Of a stretch of 64,000 bases of DNA, positions 21,308 to 31,985 are shown piece by piece (positions within the stretch are counted from its first letter, which is position 1; each line of letters starts with the position of its first letter). Origin of the DNA: Sabethes cyaneus (taxonomy: Eukaryota > Arthropoda > Insecta > Diptera > Culicidae); assembly GCF_943734655.1 (NCBI RefSeq), contig NC_071354.1, positions 176,114,411 to 176,178,410 of the forward strand, read 5' to 3'. A program made the position numbers and the translations under genes. The notes under the pieces are model-generated. The model did no database searches. It was not told the origin of the DNA and saw only the letters and a program-made list of their open reading frames with translations.

Positions 21308-21599
21308 CAGGGTTGCCATATGCACAGATTATTCTGTGTTTAACAGATATTTGAAAGAAATCGCCTGTACAGAATTTGTATGCATAGAATACAGATTTTC
21401 GCCAAATTACACAGATTAAACAGATTTTTGAGCTTTTACGTGAGAGTGAAAGAGACGGAAATAGTCAGCAAAATGACTCTCTATCTCTTTCACTCTCATT
21501 GTTTTGCATTGGACAGATTTTTGCACAGATATTTTTCCTCGTCGTACAGATTGTCAGATTTTTCCAACAAAAAACACAGAATTATATGTGGCATCCCTG
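21308..21599. mobile_element. hAT-like miniature element, copy 1 (CAGGGWTGCC ends)
   Basis: It starts CAGGGTTGCCATATGCACAG and ends ATATGTGGCATCCCTG. A perfect 8 bp TTTGCAAC lies on both sides (21300-21307, 21600-21607). The interior alternates CAGATTTTT, TTCTGTGTTTAACAGATAT and a central GAGAGTGAAAGAGA / TCTCTTTCACTCTC inverted pair. Copy 2 lies at 62050-62349 in the opposite orientation. Confidence 0.9.
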
Positions 21600-21869
21600 T
21601 TTGCAACACAGTCAACCGCCATTTCTTTTGAATAATTGTCGGTTTCTTGAAACCCATTATTAAAATGATAAACCTTCAAAAACGAAAATGTTCGGTTCAT
21701 ATTTCCTGTTAGATCAGAAACTCCGTCCTCATACCTTGCTACTTCATCGAAGATGAATCTCTCCCGAAAAATTACTAAATAATTTAATATCATCAATGCC
21801 ACATTCCCACCACGTTTATCTGAGTGTTTTGATTGTTGTGTTTTATTGCGTATAGATTTTCATCAGGTG

Positions 21870-22400
21870 GAGGTGGAGCGCAAACGGAAAGCGAAGAATG
21901 ACGTAGGCGTATGAACCATGCACGGCAGGCACTACTTAAAACGATTCTCAAAGTACACTTGTCGAAAGTTGGGAGAGTACGATGACCGGGCCGGAGACCG
22001 GGCAGTGAATCTGTTCTCTTCTAGACATCCATCGGTCTTAAGGGCCCCATACATGTACGCATATGTTGGGTTGGAAACTAATAAAATTTTGGCGGGTCAT
22101 TCAGGTCGAGCGGCAAGCCCAACATCTTCTTTTGCTAGTTTGGTTCGTAGCGCTCATACACAGGCGAGTGTTGACCGAACATGAATTCACCAACATTTTC
22201 GGCCAACATGTTCGTACGTGTATGAGGGCCTTTAGGAATAGAGAGACTCAACTCGACCAGGTTGAAGTCGATTTGCTTGTGTCGAGATACTCAACGAATT
22301 GGCGACAAATAGCCCAGGAGCCAATACAGCGGAGAGTTACTCTAGATACACCACTCTTGCCATCCCGGCTTTATGCCGCTAAAGGAGAAGGAGGAAAGTT
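21870..22400 (+). pseudogene. RTE-like LINE 3' fragment, interrupted
   Basis: The plus strand keeps the post-RT tail: GCGTATGAACCATGCACGGC (the MNHARQ codons) near 21907, then after an insertion DLLVSRYSTNWRQIAQ near 22270. The same terminal block LLVSRYSTNW is implied near 51905 (GTGTCGAGACGCTCAACGAA). It is a short, dead fragment inside the hAT-like element. Confidence 0.65.
22041..22232. mobile_element. 192 bp TA-flanked inverted-repeat element
   Basis: The ends AGGGCCCCATACATGTACG and CGTACGTGTATGAGGGCCTT are inverted, with TA on each side (22039-22040, 22233-22234). It sits inside the RTE-like fragment. The TA target fits Tc1/mariner-type mobilisation (inference). Confidence 0.75.
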
Positions 22401-22528
22401 TTCTTTTAACCGCTTATTTATTTAATGCTACAGTTTTTTGTTAATGTAGGCGAAATGGCACCCCCTCGAAGTGGCGCTCCAAGCAGCTGCTTGTTTTGCT
22501 TAAGGGAAGCGCCGGCCCTGGTAACATT

Positions 22529-22847
22529 ATCACGGTGCTCCTCAGACCGTTATTATCAAAAAAAATCTCCATGAAATCTGAGTACACCAGTCAATTTGTA
22601 GCACTTACCACCATATTTGGGTAAAATTTTAAAAAAATCGTAGGTACGGTTTTGGAGATACGCCCTTTTAAAGTTAAAAAAATTGACGCAATCTATTTAT
22701 ATAAGAGGCTTATGTCTGTACCGAAAACCAGGTCTCTGACAGGATGTCATAAGAGGCCTATCGTTAACTAAAAACAGGTCCCTGACAGGACGTCATGCTT
22801 TCGTAGCAATGGGTTGTATTCTCAGTCACCTCACTGGTCGACTGCTG
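22529..22847. other. Non-coding spacer
   Basis: No coding signal is seen. A short direct repeat, AGGTCTCTGACAGGATGTCAT near 22729 and AGGTCCCTGACAGGACGTCAT near 22775, is present. Confidence 0.5.
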
Positions 22848-23083
22848 GATTGCTCGATTGCTCAACTGGTTGACTAGACTGCTCGACTCAACTGCTTGCT
22901 TGGACAGATCGACTTGACTGCTTGACGAACAGCTCGACTTAACTGCACGATTGAACTGCACGACTGGGCTGCTTGACTGGACAGCATGATTCGTCTGCTC
23001 GATTAGACTGCTTGACTCAACTGCTTGATTCCACTGCTCGACTGGACTACTCGACTCAACTGCTCGAATGAACTGCTTGACTC
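22848..23083. repeat. 13 bp minisatellite (CTGCTYGACTNNA), about 18 units
   Basis: Consecutive units such as CTGCTTGACTCAA, CTGCTTGATTCCA, CTGCTCGACTGGA and CTACTCGACTCAA repeat with a 13 bp step. The last two or three positions vary most and single-base slips occur. On the minus strand it gives a spurious Ser/Gln/Val-rich frame (22961-22764), because 13 is not a multiple of 3. Confidence 0.85.
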
Positions 23084-23121
23084 TGCATCAATTGTAGCAC
23101 CACCGTCTCAAACAATATTAA

Positions 23122-23399
23122 TCTATTAACCTATAAAAATGGATTTCTGTCTGTCTGTTCCTATGTTCCTTATAGAATCGAAAATTACTGAACTGATCGG
23201 CGTGAAAATTTGCATATGGGGGTTTTTGGGGCCAAATTTCCTCATAACTCGAGAACTAAGCAAGCAAATGGAACCAAATTTGGCATGTGGGGGGTTTTGG
23301 AGGCAGAAATTTTTTAGTGATGGTTTAAGACCCCTCACCCCTGTGGTAGGGGGATAAGGACTCTCATGCAAATAAGACAGAATTTTTTGCGTAACTCAA
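23122..23399 (+). mobile_element. Helitron-like 5' fragment
   Basis: TCTATTAACCTATAAAAATG followed by GGATTTCTGTCTGTCTG and GATCGGCGTGAAAATTTGCAT matches the head of the element at 47122-47983. One and a half of the tandem units (CATAACTCGAGAACTAA...CAAATTTGGCATGTGG) follow. The homology stops where Penelope-like sequence starts near 23400, so the 3' end with CTAG is missing. Confidence 0.65.
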
Positions 23400-24187
23400 A
23401 AACGGCGACGTACAGAATGGAAAAATATCTGTCTAATATCCTGAATCATATTGTGGGAAAAACGCCGCATCATATAACAAACAGTATCGAATTTGTGAAC
23501 GATATACGTGAACAAAATTTGCAGCCAAATACCGTACCTTGGATGAAGTTTCTCTTTTCACAAACGTGCCTGTGGACTTCGCGCTGGAATCGGTTGATCA
23601 ACGATGGAATGAAATCGAGCAGCATGCTTGTATCGAAAAATATAGTTTTATGGAAATGCTAAAAGTGGTACTGGATCAACCTTTTTCCAGTACAATGGTG
23701 GATTTTTCCGGCAAAAATTTGGAATTCCAATGGGTTCACCTCTTTCTCCGGTAGTTGCAAAAATTGTGCTGGAACGTATAGAACAGGCGGCCTCCTTGGA
23801 AAAACTAGAACACCTTGGAGTAAAACCTGTTTTCTATATGCGCTATGTAGATGACTGTATAATGGGCGCCGAAGCTGAACATGTGGACGAGATCGTTGGC
23901 GTCTTCAGTAGTTTCCACCAGAGAATGCAGTTCACCGTCGACTTTGGAGATGAATGAACAGTTAAAATTCCTAGACACCATCCTACGAAGACACGAAGGG
24001 AAAATAACAATAGAGTGGTCTCCGAAAGATCCGAATAGTAGATATTTGGATTACAACTCAGTCAGTCCGTTTTGTCATAAGAAAAATACTGCAGTTGCTT
24101 TAGTTGACAGGGCCTTAAAGTTAACAGATGCTAATTTAGACCAAAAACATTACAAACAGTTAAATCTATGTTATTTAAAAATAATTA
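23400..24187 (+). pseudogene. Penelope-like element reverse transcriptase fragment
   Basis: Three frames together give a Penelope-type RT. Near 23540, DEVSLFTNVPVDFALESVDQ is the SLFTNVP block. Near 23730 is MGSPLSPVVAKIVLERIEQA. Near 23840, FYMRYVDDCIMG holds the catalytic YVDD. After a frameshift near 23950, QLKFLDTILRRHEGKI, then SRYLDYNSVSPFCHKKNT and ALVDRALKLTD follow. The order and the MGSPLSPV and YLDYNS...HKK blocks separate it from LINE RTs. The GIY-YIG endonuclease that normally follows is absent, because a TA-flanked element begins at 24188. The N-terminal part is lost at the Helitron junction. Confidence 0.85.
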
Positions 24188-25121
24188 GAGTAGGGCGGGG
24201 CATAAGTGCGAGGTTTGAAGTTGTCATCAATTTTCGTGAGATATAAAGGAGGACAACGACATAATATATTTTATAGTGATGCAGTAACTCAATGTCTTCA
24301 CATTCAACTTTAAATCATCTGCGGTAATAGTGTTTTGCAAAATAAATTCTACTTTCTTCTGATCAAGTGCAGATTCGCACTTTTACCCCACTAGCGGGGC
24401 AAAAGTGCGAATACCGCGGGGCAAAAGGTTGAAGCTAGAATCCATGAAATTAGCCCACCAGTAGCTAACAAAACCATATTATCTTCAATTAGCGTTATGT
24501 TTCGGTAAGAAATATTCTCAATTTGCACCTCTTCTATTTTGCGCTGGTGTATTGCAGCCTCCGTTAGATCGAAACTTTTCCAAACCTTTGTTTTTTGTTT
24601 CATCACCGGAAACACATTGTTTTTCTTCGGCCAACATCTGTAGAGCACACAGTTTTCTGCTGATCTTTCATTTCTAGTATTTGTAATATAGTGCCTAAAG
24701 CTGTATATAATTAGGTATACATTTTTGCCTCGTCCATGAATCGCCCTTTTACCCCGCCAGGCGCTTGACGGGGTTAGATTAAATTACGGAAAAGCGAAAT
24801 ATATTTTGTAAATTATTTTCGCCGCATTTTTAAAATAGATATCTGAGTGATGTAAAACACTGCTACAAATTTTCAACAACTAATATCCTTGTGTTGATAT
24901 CGTATTTGCCGTATAACGAAAAATTACATCAAAACCGCCCTAAAATAACATTTACACATAGCTCAGCAACTATGCTTCGTAAGCAACCAAAGTTTACGTT
25001 AGATTCAAGCTGTCAAAGTAGTCACCCATCCATGCCAATGTAGAAAATTTACTCAGAATCTGCACCGATAAATCATTGAATTGCACTTTTACCCGCATCG
25101 CACTTTTACCCCTCCTTACTC
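24188..25121 (+). mobile_element. 934 bp TA-flanked element with GGGGCAAAAGTGCGA boxes, copy 1
   Basis: It starts GAGTAGGGCGGGGCATAAGT and ends ACTTTTACCCCTCCTTACTC, with TA on both sides (24186-24187, 25122-25123). The terminal box GGGGYAWAAGTGCGA recurs inside as an inverted pair near 24381-24418 and again near 24748 and 25085-25105. A full second copy in reverse orientation is at 52041-52998. No transposase is seen. The TA target fits the Tc1/mariner group, though the box arrangement is unusual. Confidence 0.85.
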
Positions 25122-25123
25122 TA

Positions 25124-25871
25124 TATATGGAAACATATATATTTATGTATGACCGCATTTCAAGGTCAAGACTAAAAACATGAGGTTAGTCTATGCTCAT
25201 AAAATTCTGAAAACTCCGATATGAAACATGATTACTTTTTGATGGAACCGGAGATTGGCTACTTACCTGGGACATTCGGTTTTTATTTCCGGCACAACGG
25301 ATACTCTATCCGGAAGTTCATACGCACTATTTTTTTTAGTTCTTGTCTAAGCCTACAACTTTGCTGGACATTGTTTAATTCTATTGTGTCGTTAAGCTAT
25401 GTAAACAGCATACGGACACGGTACCGCCGTTCTACGGGGTATAAATTGTATTTGACCCATGGTTATTTCATCTCTTAACCAAATCTCTGAAAATTTGCAC
25501 CATGTTGTTGATCTTGACCCATTAGAAGATGTCAGAAAGTTTCGTAGTGATACACATTACTTACATGACTTTATTGACATTTGAATATCAAAATGGGTAC
25601 ACGGGCACCAATAAGATTTAAAAAGGTGTGGAAGAAGAAGCCATTTGATGGTATTAGTAATGAAAAACCAGTAATCGCCGTCAAACTATAAAGATGGACA
25701 ATGGGATTTGTTTTTGGAGTTTGACGTCACGCTTGATCGTGAATGGTCGGTTTACGAATTTACCCATAGTATGATGAAATTTTCTCATTGCCCTTACACG
25801 ACTTTACCAACATCGCCACACTTGTATATACCTCATTGCACGGGTACCCCGTCGCCCACAATAGGGTTAAT
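25124..25871. other. Diverged repeat ending in a piggyBac-like terminus
   Basis: The right border reads GGGTACCCCGTCGCCCACAA then TAGGG and TTAA (25868-25871), which resembles the right end of the piggyBac-like element at 3797-5014. TGGGTACACGGGCACCAATA near 25594 may be a decayed inner box. I cannot find the matching left TTAA end, so only the terminus is supported. There is no coding signal. Confidence 0.4.
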
Positions 25872-26759
25872 CTAGACCAGCGACTTAAAGAAACGACCTG
25901 AGTGGACACTTACTGTTCCATTCTTCACACGCTATAACAGTCATTTCGAATTTGGTTTTGGTTAGAAATGTCTCCGTTTTGGTCAGAATGGCATTTTTTA
26001 ACTAACGAAAGGGGGTGGAGACCATTCGCAAAAGACTGGCTTAACTGAGGGATTCTCCTGTTGTGGGTTAATATTTGGGAATGTCGATCACAGATGATGC
26101 TAATGACTGAATATGAATATATGGTACTACCACCTGCCTTAGCAGAACATCCGTTCATAGCAATGAGCCTATCATGTCAAAAAGAGTTGAACATGTTCCA
26201 CGATTGGTCATGCTTCCCAACTCTTGTATGAAGGGCCAAAAGGGAATTGGTCGATAAGCAACATCACTTACACGTACCAGGGATTTAGAAAATCTCTTTC
26301 CAAGGGCTAAGTCACCTAAGTCAATCATTGAATAAACCGTCTTAATGCAGAATGACTCCAGCAGGTGGGGAGAAGAGCCCGCTCATTATCCACGATGTGT
26401 TGTCGGGCCAAGATTAACCCTAGAAAGTTGGCTGTTTCACTCTCCCTAGACCCACCGCTTCAAACAAGTGCTCTGATGGTCCTTCCCTCTTCCCGATTCT
26501 AGTTTATTTATGAAATATGGTATATATGGGTAAAAATAGAACAATCTCACTAGCAGTCCTTCGAATGAAATAGAGTTGCGTCCTTTTAGTTTCCATAAGT
26601 GCTTCTAGTAATTAATTTATTTTTTCTTCTGGTATCCAATATCCATGTGCAGTAGTAACACTCGTATTGGCCAAAGTTTTCATTATATACCAGTGAATGC
26701 TTCATAAGCTAAAACGAAAAAAATAATTAAAATAACTTATATTATGCTTACCTATTAAC
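25872..26759. other. Non-coding stretch, no gene recognised
   Basis: No motif-bearing frame and no clear repeat is seen. CAGATGATGCTAATGA occurs at about 26091 and 26947. Confidence 0.4.
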
Positions 26760-26960
26760 AAGATCGTGTGGCGTCTGCCCAAAACCTCGATTATGAGATC
26801 AGGCAGCCGGAAACAACACAGTATCGCACCTCTTAGCTTGGCTACTCAATAGAGCATTACCGGGTATGACCACGTGGAGGCGCTAGGTAGGGGCTTGGGA
26901 TAGCTAGAGCTATATTGGACGCTCCTCATTTGCCTTCTCCATTTCATACCCAATCACAGA
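26760..26960 (-). mobile_element. Possible LINE 5' leader fragment
   Basis: TCGCACCTCTTAGCTTGGCT...CGTGGAGGCG...GACGCTCCTCATTTG follows the same word order as 34985-35115 (TCGCACCTCCTCACTTCGCT...CGTGGAGGCG...GACGCTCCTTCC), the leader of the RTE-like copy at 31855-35250. The similarity is patchy. Confidence 0.35.
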
Positions 26961-29900
26961 TGATGCTAATGAGCACCTAAAATGGGCATGACGATAATTG
27001 TTGTTGGAATTTTGTCTGTTTGGCTGTGTTTAAACTGAACATCAGCAAGCATCCATGAGCATCGACGACAAACGAATTGTTAAATTCTGGTCTATCTTAG
27101 TATGTGGGATCATCCTAATGGCTAATATCAATAACGGAATTAAGATTACTTTATGTGTAGGCAATAAATTTTGTAATTTCTTGTAAAAAAATCTACCCAC
27201 AACAGTATTATCGACAGTCTAAAGTTTTAATTAATTTCGCATTTATACATACAGCTAAAACAGGTCAAATCTCACCGCTAGGTAGAACAGAACTTTTTTT
27301 CTCGTATGACGTTTCTGCTCACATTCGGCAGAAGGCCGGGGATCACGGCTAACGGAACAGCGCGGCGGCTGAAGTGAGTCGCCAAAAGATGCCATATGAT
27401 ATATGCAACTCACGAGAAGGCTCCGTTCACTGCTCCGCGCGCCACTTTGGTTTGGTTTGGTTTCGTTCGGTTCGGTTTTGTATGCGCATCAAAGACGTTA
27501 GCTTTCGAAGGACCATTCAGATGCCACATTCTGGCAGAGACAGAACTGTTGCCCTGATGATTTTTTCGCTTGATCGCCTCCGCTTCTTACGTCCGCCGGG
27601 ATAGCGTTGCGTTGGCTCGTATGCCCTCGCGTTGCTGGCAGGCGGAGAGCCGAATTTGCATAATGGAGAAGACACATTTCCACCGACGACGACCGGCAGC
27701 CAGGGTAGCATAGCAGCAGCAGCAGCATGTGTGCAGCATTATCAGGATGCTCTGGTTGCATGCATGGGTTCGAGGTGGTTTGCTTTCGATTGTTCCGAAG
27801 GTGAAACGACTGCTGGACGGGGGGAAGTGTGATCTGTGTCACTTTAAGTGAAATGGATGACCGATCATTTATGTAATGTTTTACATTTTTAGCACTGGAA
27901 AGCCATATTGAATATGTGGAGCGGATGTATGGTGCATGATTTTCAGCTCATATATCAAAGCAACGGAAAACCAATGTCAGCCAATGCTGAAAGGACACGG
28001 TATTTGCATCGGACCACTTGAAGCGATAGACTCTTCGTCTCTCTTTTCAAGTCGTTCACCGTAATCAAAGATAGGTAGGTATAGACCAGGAACACTTGAC
28101 TATATCTACACAGTAAACTACAACTGAAATTGTCAGTCACTTCACAACAGGCATCGATTTGAACTATTCCTGCCTAGCGGCTGACGGTACAATTTATTTT
28201 ACTGCCGCCGTTTAATCGCACTTTAATTATTTAATTAGTGGGTAGTAAAATAGAGCAAACAAGCTTTTATTGAACCCGCAGTTCAGAACATGTCGGAAAG
28301 TTTCTGATTAATTTTCTTCGTTTTTCTTGTGGCATTTTTGAGGGGGCTTATGCTAGACGTAGACGTGAAAAAAAAACTCGTACGATCAGAACTGTGAATT
28401 TACAACTGGCTCCTCGGGCGGGGTTATCTGACATACCCGTCTAGCTAAGGCCGGTAGTGCTGCAATAAAGTAGTGAAGTTTATTATTGTCGCTTCAGCTA
28501 TCTGTAGCTACCGGGCCACTCATACGCACTATTCTGTATTCATCTGCCAGTGCGATGTGGTCATTACCATAGTTGGCCTTCGTAATTCCATACGAGATTT
28601 ATAGTGAAATAACCGCTTGAATTGTTGCAAGTTGCACGCAGTAAGTACTACTGTACGACTGTAACCTCCTCTGGTTGGAAGAATAAAAAAGTAATCTCCA
28701 TCGATTTTATTTGCACTTAACTTACATCGGAAGGATTGCTTTACAAGTTGACATTGTTGGCTCCGTTTTCTGTCTGAGATAATAATCAGATTCGGAGTGA
28801 TTGATATCAGTCGATTCGTCGATTCTTCTCGTCGTTCCTCGCCAGTTCGGATTAGTACAGTCAACAGATGGAAATGCTAATTAACTCCGATGGCCTTCGC
28901 AACGAATTTCCCACACTCCGAAGATGGTGTCAAGTTCGTTGCCCTACTTTTATGCTCGGGAATGGTCAGTAAAATGATGACCCAAGCGGCAGACTCAACC
29001 ATGGTACTTCATCTTCAAGAGAACTTCAATATTTAATCAATGAAACGATAAGAATGATTTTGCTACGCAAATTAATGCAAACAAATTATGTTCAAGTTGA
29101 TAAGTAACTTGTGTCTAATTAAGTACACTTGAAAGCAAAAATGTTGCTCTCCTCATTGGGTACTAAGTACTGATTCAAAATAGAAAACCGAACGCAAATT
29201 ACTTAACAGTGAATGAATGCCTTCGTTACACATCCACATTTATTTTCAATGACTCAACGTCTATTATAATACATATTATTGAACCCCTCTAATCATCCAT
29301 TAAGTAATTTCAACTGGTGTGATGAAAGACAGAAGTGGTAAAGAAATTGGAGTAAGATTTTTTATCAATTTTGAATTTGTTTTGCTGACCCAAAATAAAA
29401 AAAAATCATTTTTGAGATGAAATCAGAATCTTTCTTCGGCGAGGAAGACAATGAACCGTCGCTAGCACAAGCAGTTGTCGCATCTTTTTTTTCTGTACCA
29501 ATCTCGAGACATCCATTTGAATCAGAAGAACATCTCTACTCGAGTACTATGCTTTCAGATTGAAATTCCCACAACGGCATTCAGCTATTGCCACTGTTGC
29601 TGCTGCTGCTGACCAGCCTGTTTTCCTCTTCGCTAGCCACAGTGGCGCTCTAACCAAGTTGGAAACTTTTGGATTGATTTTAATTAGAAAATTAATTTAA
29701 GTCAATTTGCTATCTTCCACCAAGGAAGAAGAAGAAGGCATCCGGACAATGCGATTCCGGGGCGTATTGGAGTTCGAGTCTTACGCGACGAAAAAAAAAG
29801 AACAGGACAACAACCAGAACAGCGACGCGACGCTTCTTCTACTTCTGTACCATTTGCGGCGGCGGGTGATGTCCCCACTCGACAGCGAGCGAATCTTCGC

Positions 29901-31700
29901 CTCGTACAAGACTATTATCACAAAGTATTGGTTGTTAAATTAAACACAAAAACACTGGAAATGAACATCGTCGCCCCGAGTTTCTTTTTGTGCAGCAGCA
30001 GCTGCGAAACTTCATTTTTAGTTCAACATCCCGAAAGCCAACTTCAGCAAAGTCCCCAAACGCGATCCAGTGCATGGAAGCTCAGCGGGATTGAAACATT
30101 ATGGCACTAATAGACTTTGTGGTACTTTGTTTTTATTTTATTATCTGCTGGCCGCCGCCAATGTCGAGGATGTTGCTGTTCTGCTGTTTTTTTTTTCTTT
30201 TTCCTATTCGCATTCAGCCCGATTTTATGAACTATACATTACGAAGTTCAATGATTTCCTTCCGAGAAGTTCAAAGCTCGAGTGCACGGATATAGGCTGA
30301 CTCGACGAACTACATACCTAAGCCTAGCACGGTAGCTTCCGCTACCAGAAAGTAAGTTATTTGGATAAAGTTTTTATTTTAATTGAATTTCACGGAAGTA
30401 CAGTTGGGAAAGCTCAGGCACTGGGGCGTAGGAAACAGCCTCCAAAAAGTTGGCGAAACAACAACAATAATCGTTTGTCGCCAGATCGTCGTCGGCGGTA
30501 GCTTCGGGTAGCAAGCGAGATAAGAAATTGGTAAATAATTTGACTGTCTTACATTTAATCTTTTCAGTTTACAATATTTGTCAGCGGCGAGTAGCGAACG
30601 GCGGTTAATCCGGATTTATCTGGTTTATTTGTTTCCGGATGTTTGTAGACGAGTCAGCAACAAAAAAGTTTTCGCTGTGAATCTCGACATATCCGTGAAA
30701 AATTTACTAAACTAAACTTTAACTCGGTAACTGACAATTGAATTCTCAGCTGTTTGCTTCTGGCTTAGCTGGCTTTCAAACTTCGACGATTTTTTCATTT
30801 TTAATGGCCGAACTGTATGGATATAGCTAACCTAAACAGTTAAACTAAGCAACACTACCTTGTAGCGATGAGACTAACTATGAAACATTGTATAAGAAAA
30901 CTTTTTTCACGACTTTGACCTATTTACCACAATACAATTTAAAAAAACAATTTGCTTCAAAATAATATTATAATCTTTCCAAACAATTCCAACTAGTATC
31001 TATTGTTCTTGTTAATCATAAAATGAAGTTTTCGTGTTCGTGAACCATTTCGCGAAATTTTTAATTTTTTGGTTAAAATTTAACATTTATTTCTCTTTGA
31101 GTGGTTAAAAACAGTTCAGAATGCGAACCATTTCATATTTGACGGATTGATAGTTTTTTTTTGCTCAATGAGAGCATATAAGGTGAGGATGAAAATATTG
31201 TTTATTCTGTCCGAGTTAAAATTGGATGAATTTTTGATGTTCATTTGCTTTTATTTGATAGATAAAATTCATCTCATTTCAATCCGGGTTGTTTGAACAA
31301 ATTTATTATGCAATAAGCATCCATACCAATGTAAAAAAATCCAACGAAAAATCAGTGAAACACATCGAAGCTCACTTCCTCACCTGTGCATGTCTCATTG
31401 GCTCTCAGAAGCGAACTGTCAAAACCTTGGTCAAAACTAACCATGCTCCCGAGCAGGATTATTTTCGACAGAAGGTAAAAAACCATCGAACTGTCATATA
31501 TTAACCAAAAAGTTAAAAATCTCACGAAATGGTTCACAGCCTTAGAACACACGAATTTTCGACAATTCGACAACATACTCACGCATTATTTGTTCCGTTC
31601 CGTTGCATGAATGCACTAATCTTGAAAACAGAATATTAAAGGCAATAATATAGAAGTCAGACCGTAAATAGTAGTATCTTGTATGTTCCACAAATTTGGG
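26961..31700. other. Single-copy host-like DNA, no gene recognised
   Basis: No frame here carries a recognisable domain. CAG/CTG and GAA short runs occur (AGCAGCAGCAGCAGCATG near 27716, TTGCTGCTGCTGCTGACC near 29599, GGAAGAAGAAGAAGGC near 29723), as does TTTGGTTTGGTTTGG near 27446. Such runs are common in fly non-coding DNA. An untranslated exon or enhancer is possible but cannot be shown. Confidence 0.45.
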
Positions 31701-31985
31701 TGACTAAGGGTGTTCCAGATCGTCTGTTCATTAACTCCTATCTCCACCTCCACGTGGCGCCGGCTGGGGTCCCCACTAGCATGGTTGTTATAAATCTGTT
31801 ATGGCAACCGATATATGACTCATTTTAGCCGTAATCCGGTTGCTTCAACAGAATGGACCTTACTTACTTACCGTGGTTTCCTCTGCTGTACGAAGAAGTC
31901 GTCTCCATTCCACTCGGTCCATGGCCGCAATTCGCCAGCCACGTAGTCTACGTAGGGTCCGCAGGTTGCCTTCCACTTGATCGAT

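Larger units (their letters stand above)
20806..22520. mobile_element. hAT-like element, 1.7 kb, with nested insertions
   Basis: The ends CAGGGTCGGCG and CGCCGGCCCTG are inverted. GTAACATC (20798-20805) and GTAACATT (22521-22528) form an 8 bp duplication with one mismatch. Sub-terminal boxes GTCGCTCCACGC and GTGGCGCTCCAAGC lie near the two ends. CAGGG ends with 8 bp duplication are typical of hAT. No transposase is visible. The interior is filled by a 292 bp hAT-like miniature element, an RTE-like 3' fragment and a TA-flanked element. Confidence 0.75.

Noticed and set aside
22764..22961. Ser/Gln-rich frame on the minus strand
   Set aside because: It is a translation of the 13 bp minisatellite, which shifts frame from unit to unit.
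22848..23083. CRISPR-like array
   Set aside because: Units are contiguous 13 bp repeats with no spacers, and the DNA is eukaryotic.
27374..27842. Overlapping frames on both strands (76, 64, 66 and 114 codons)
   Set aside because: GC-rich sequence gives several mutually exclusive frames with no domain; none is better than the others.
26760..31700. LTR retrotransposon or solo LTR
   Set aside because: I looked for paired direct repeats with TG...CA ends and gag/pol motifs and found none here or elsewhere in the window.
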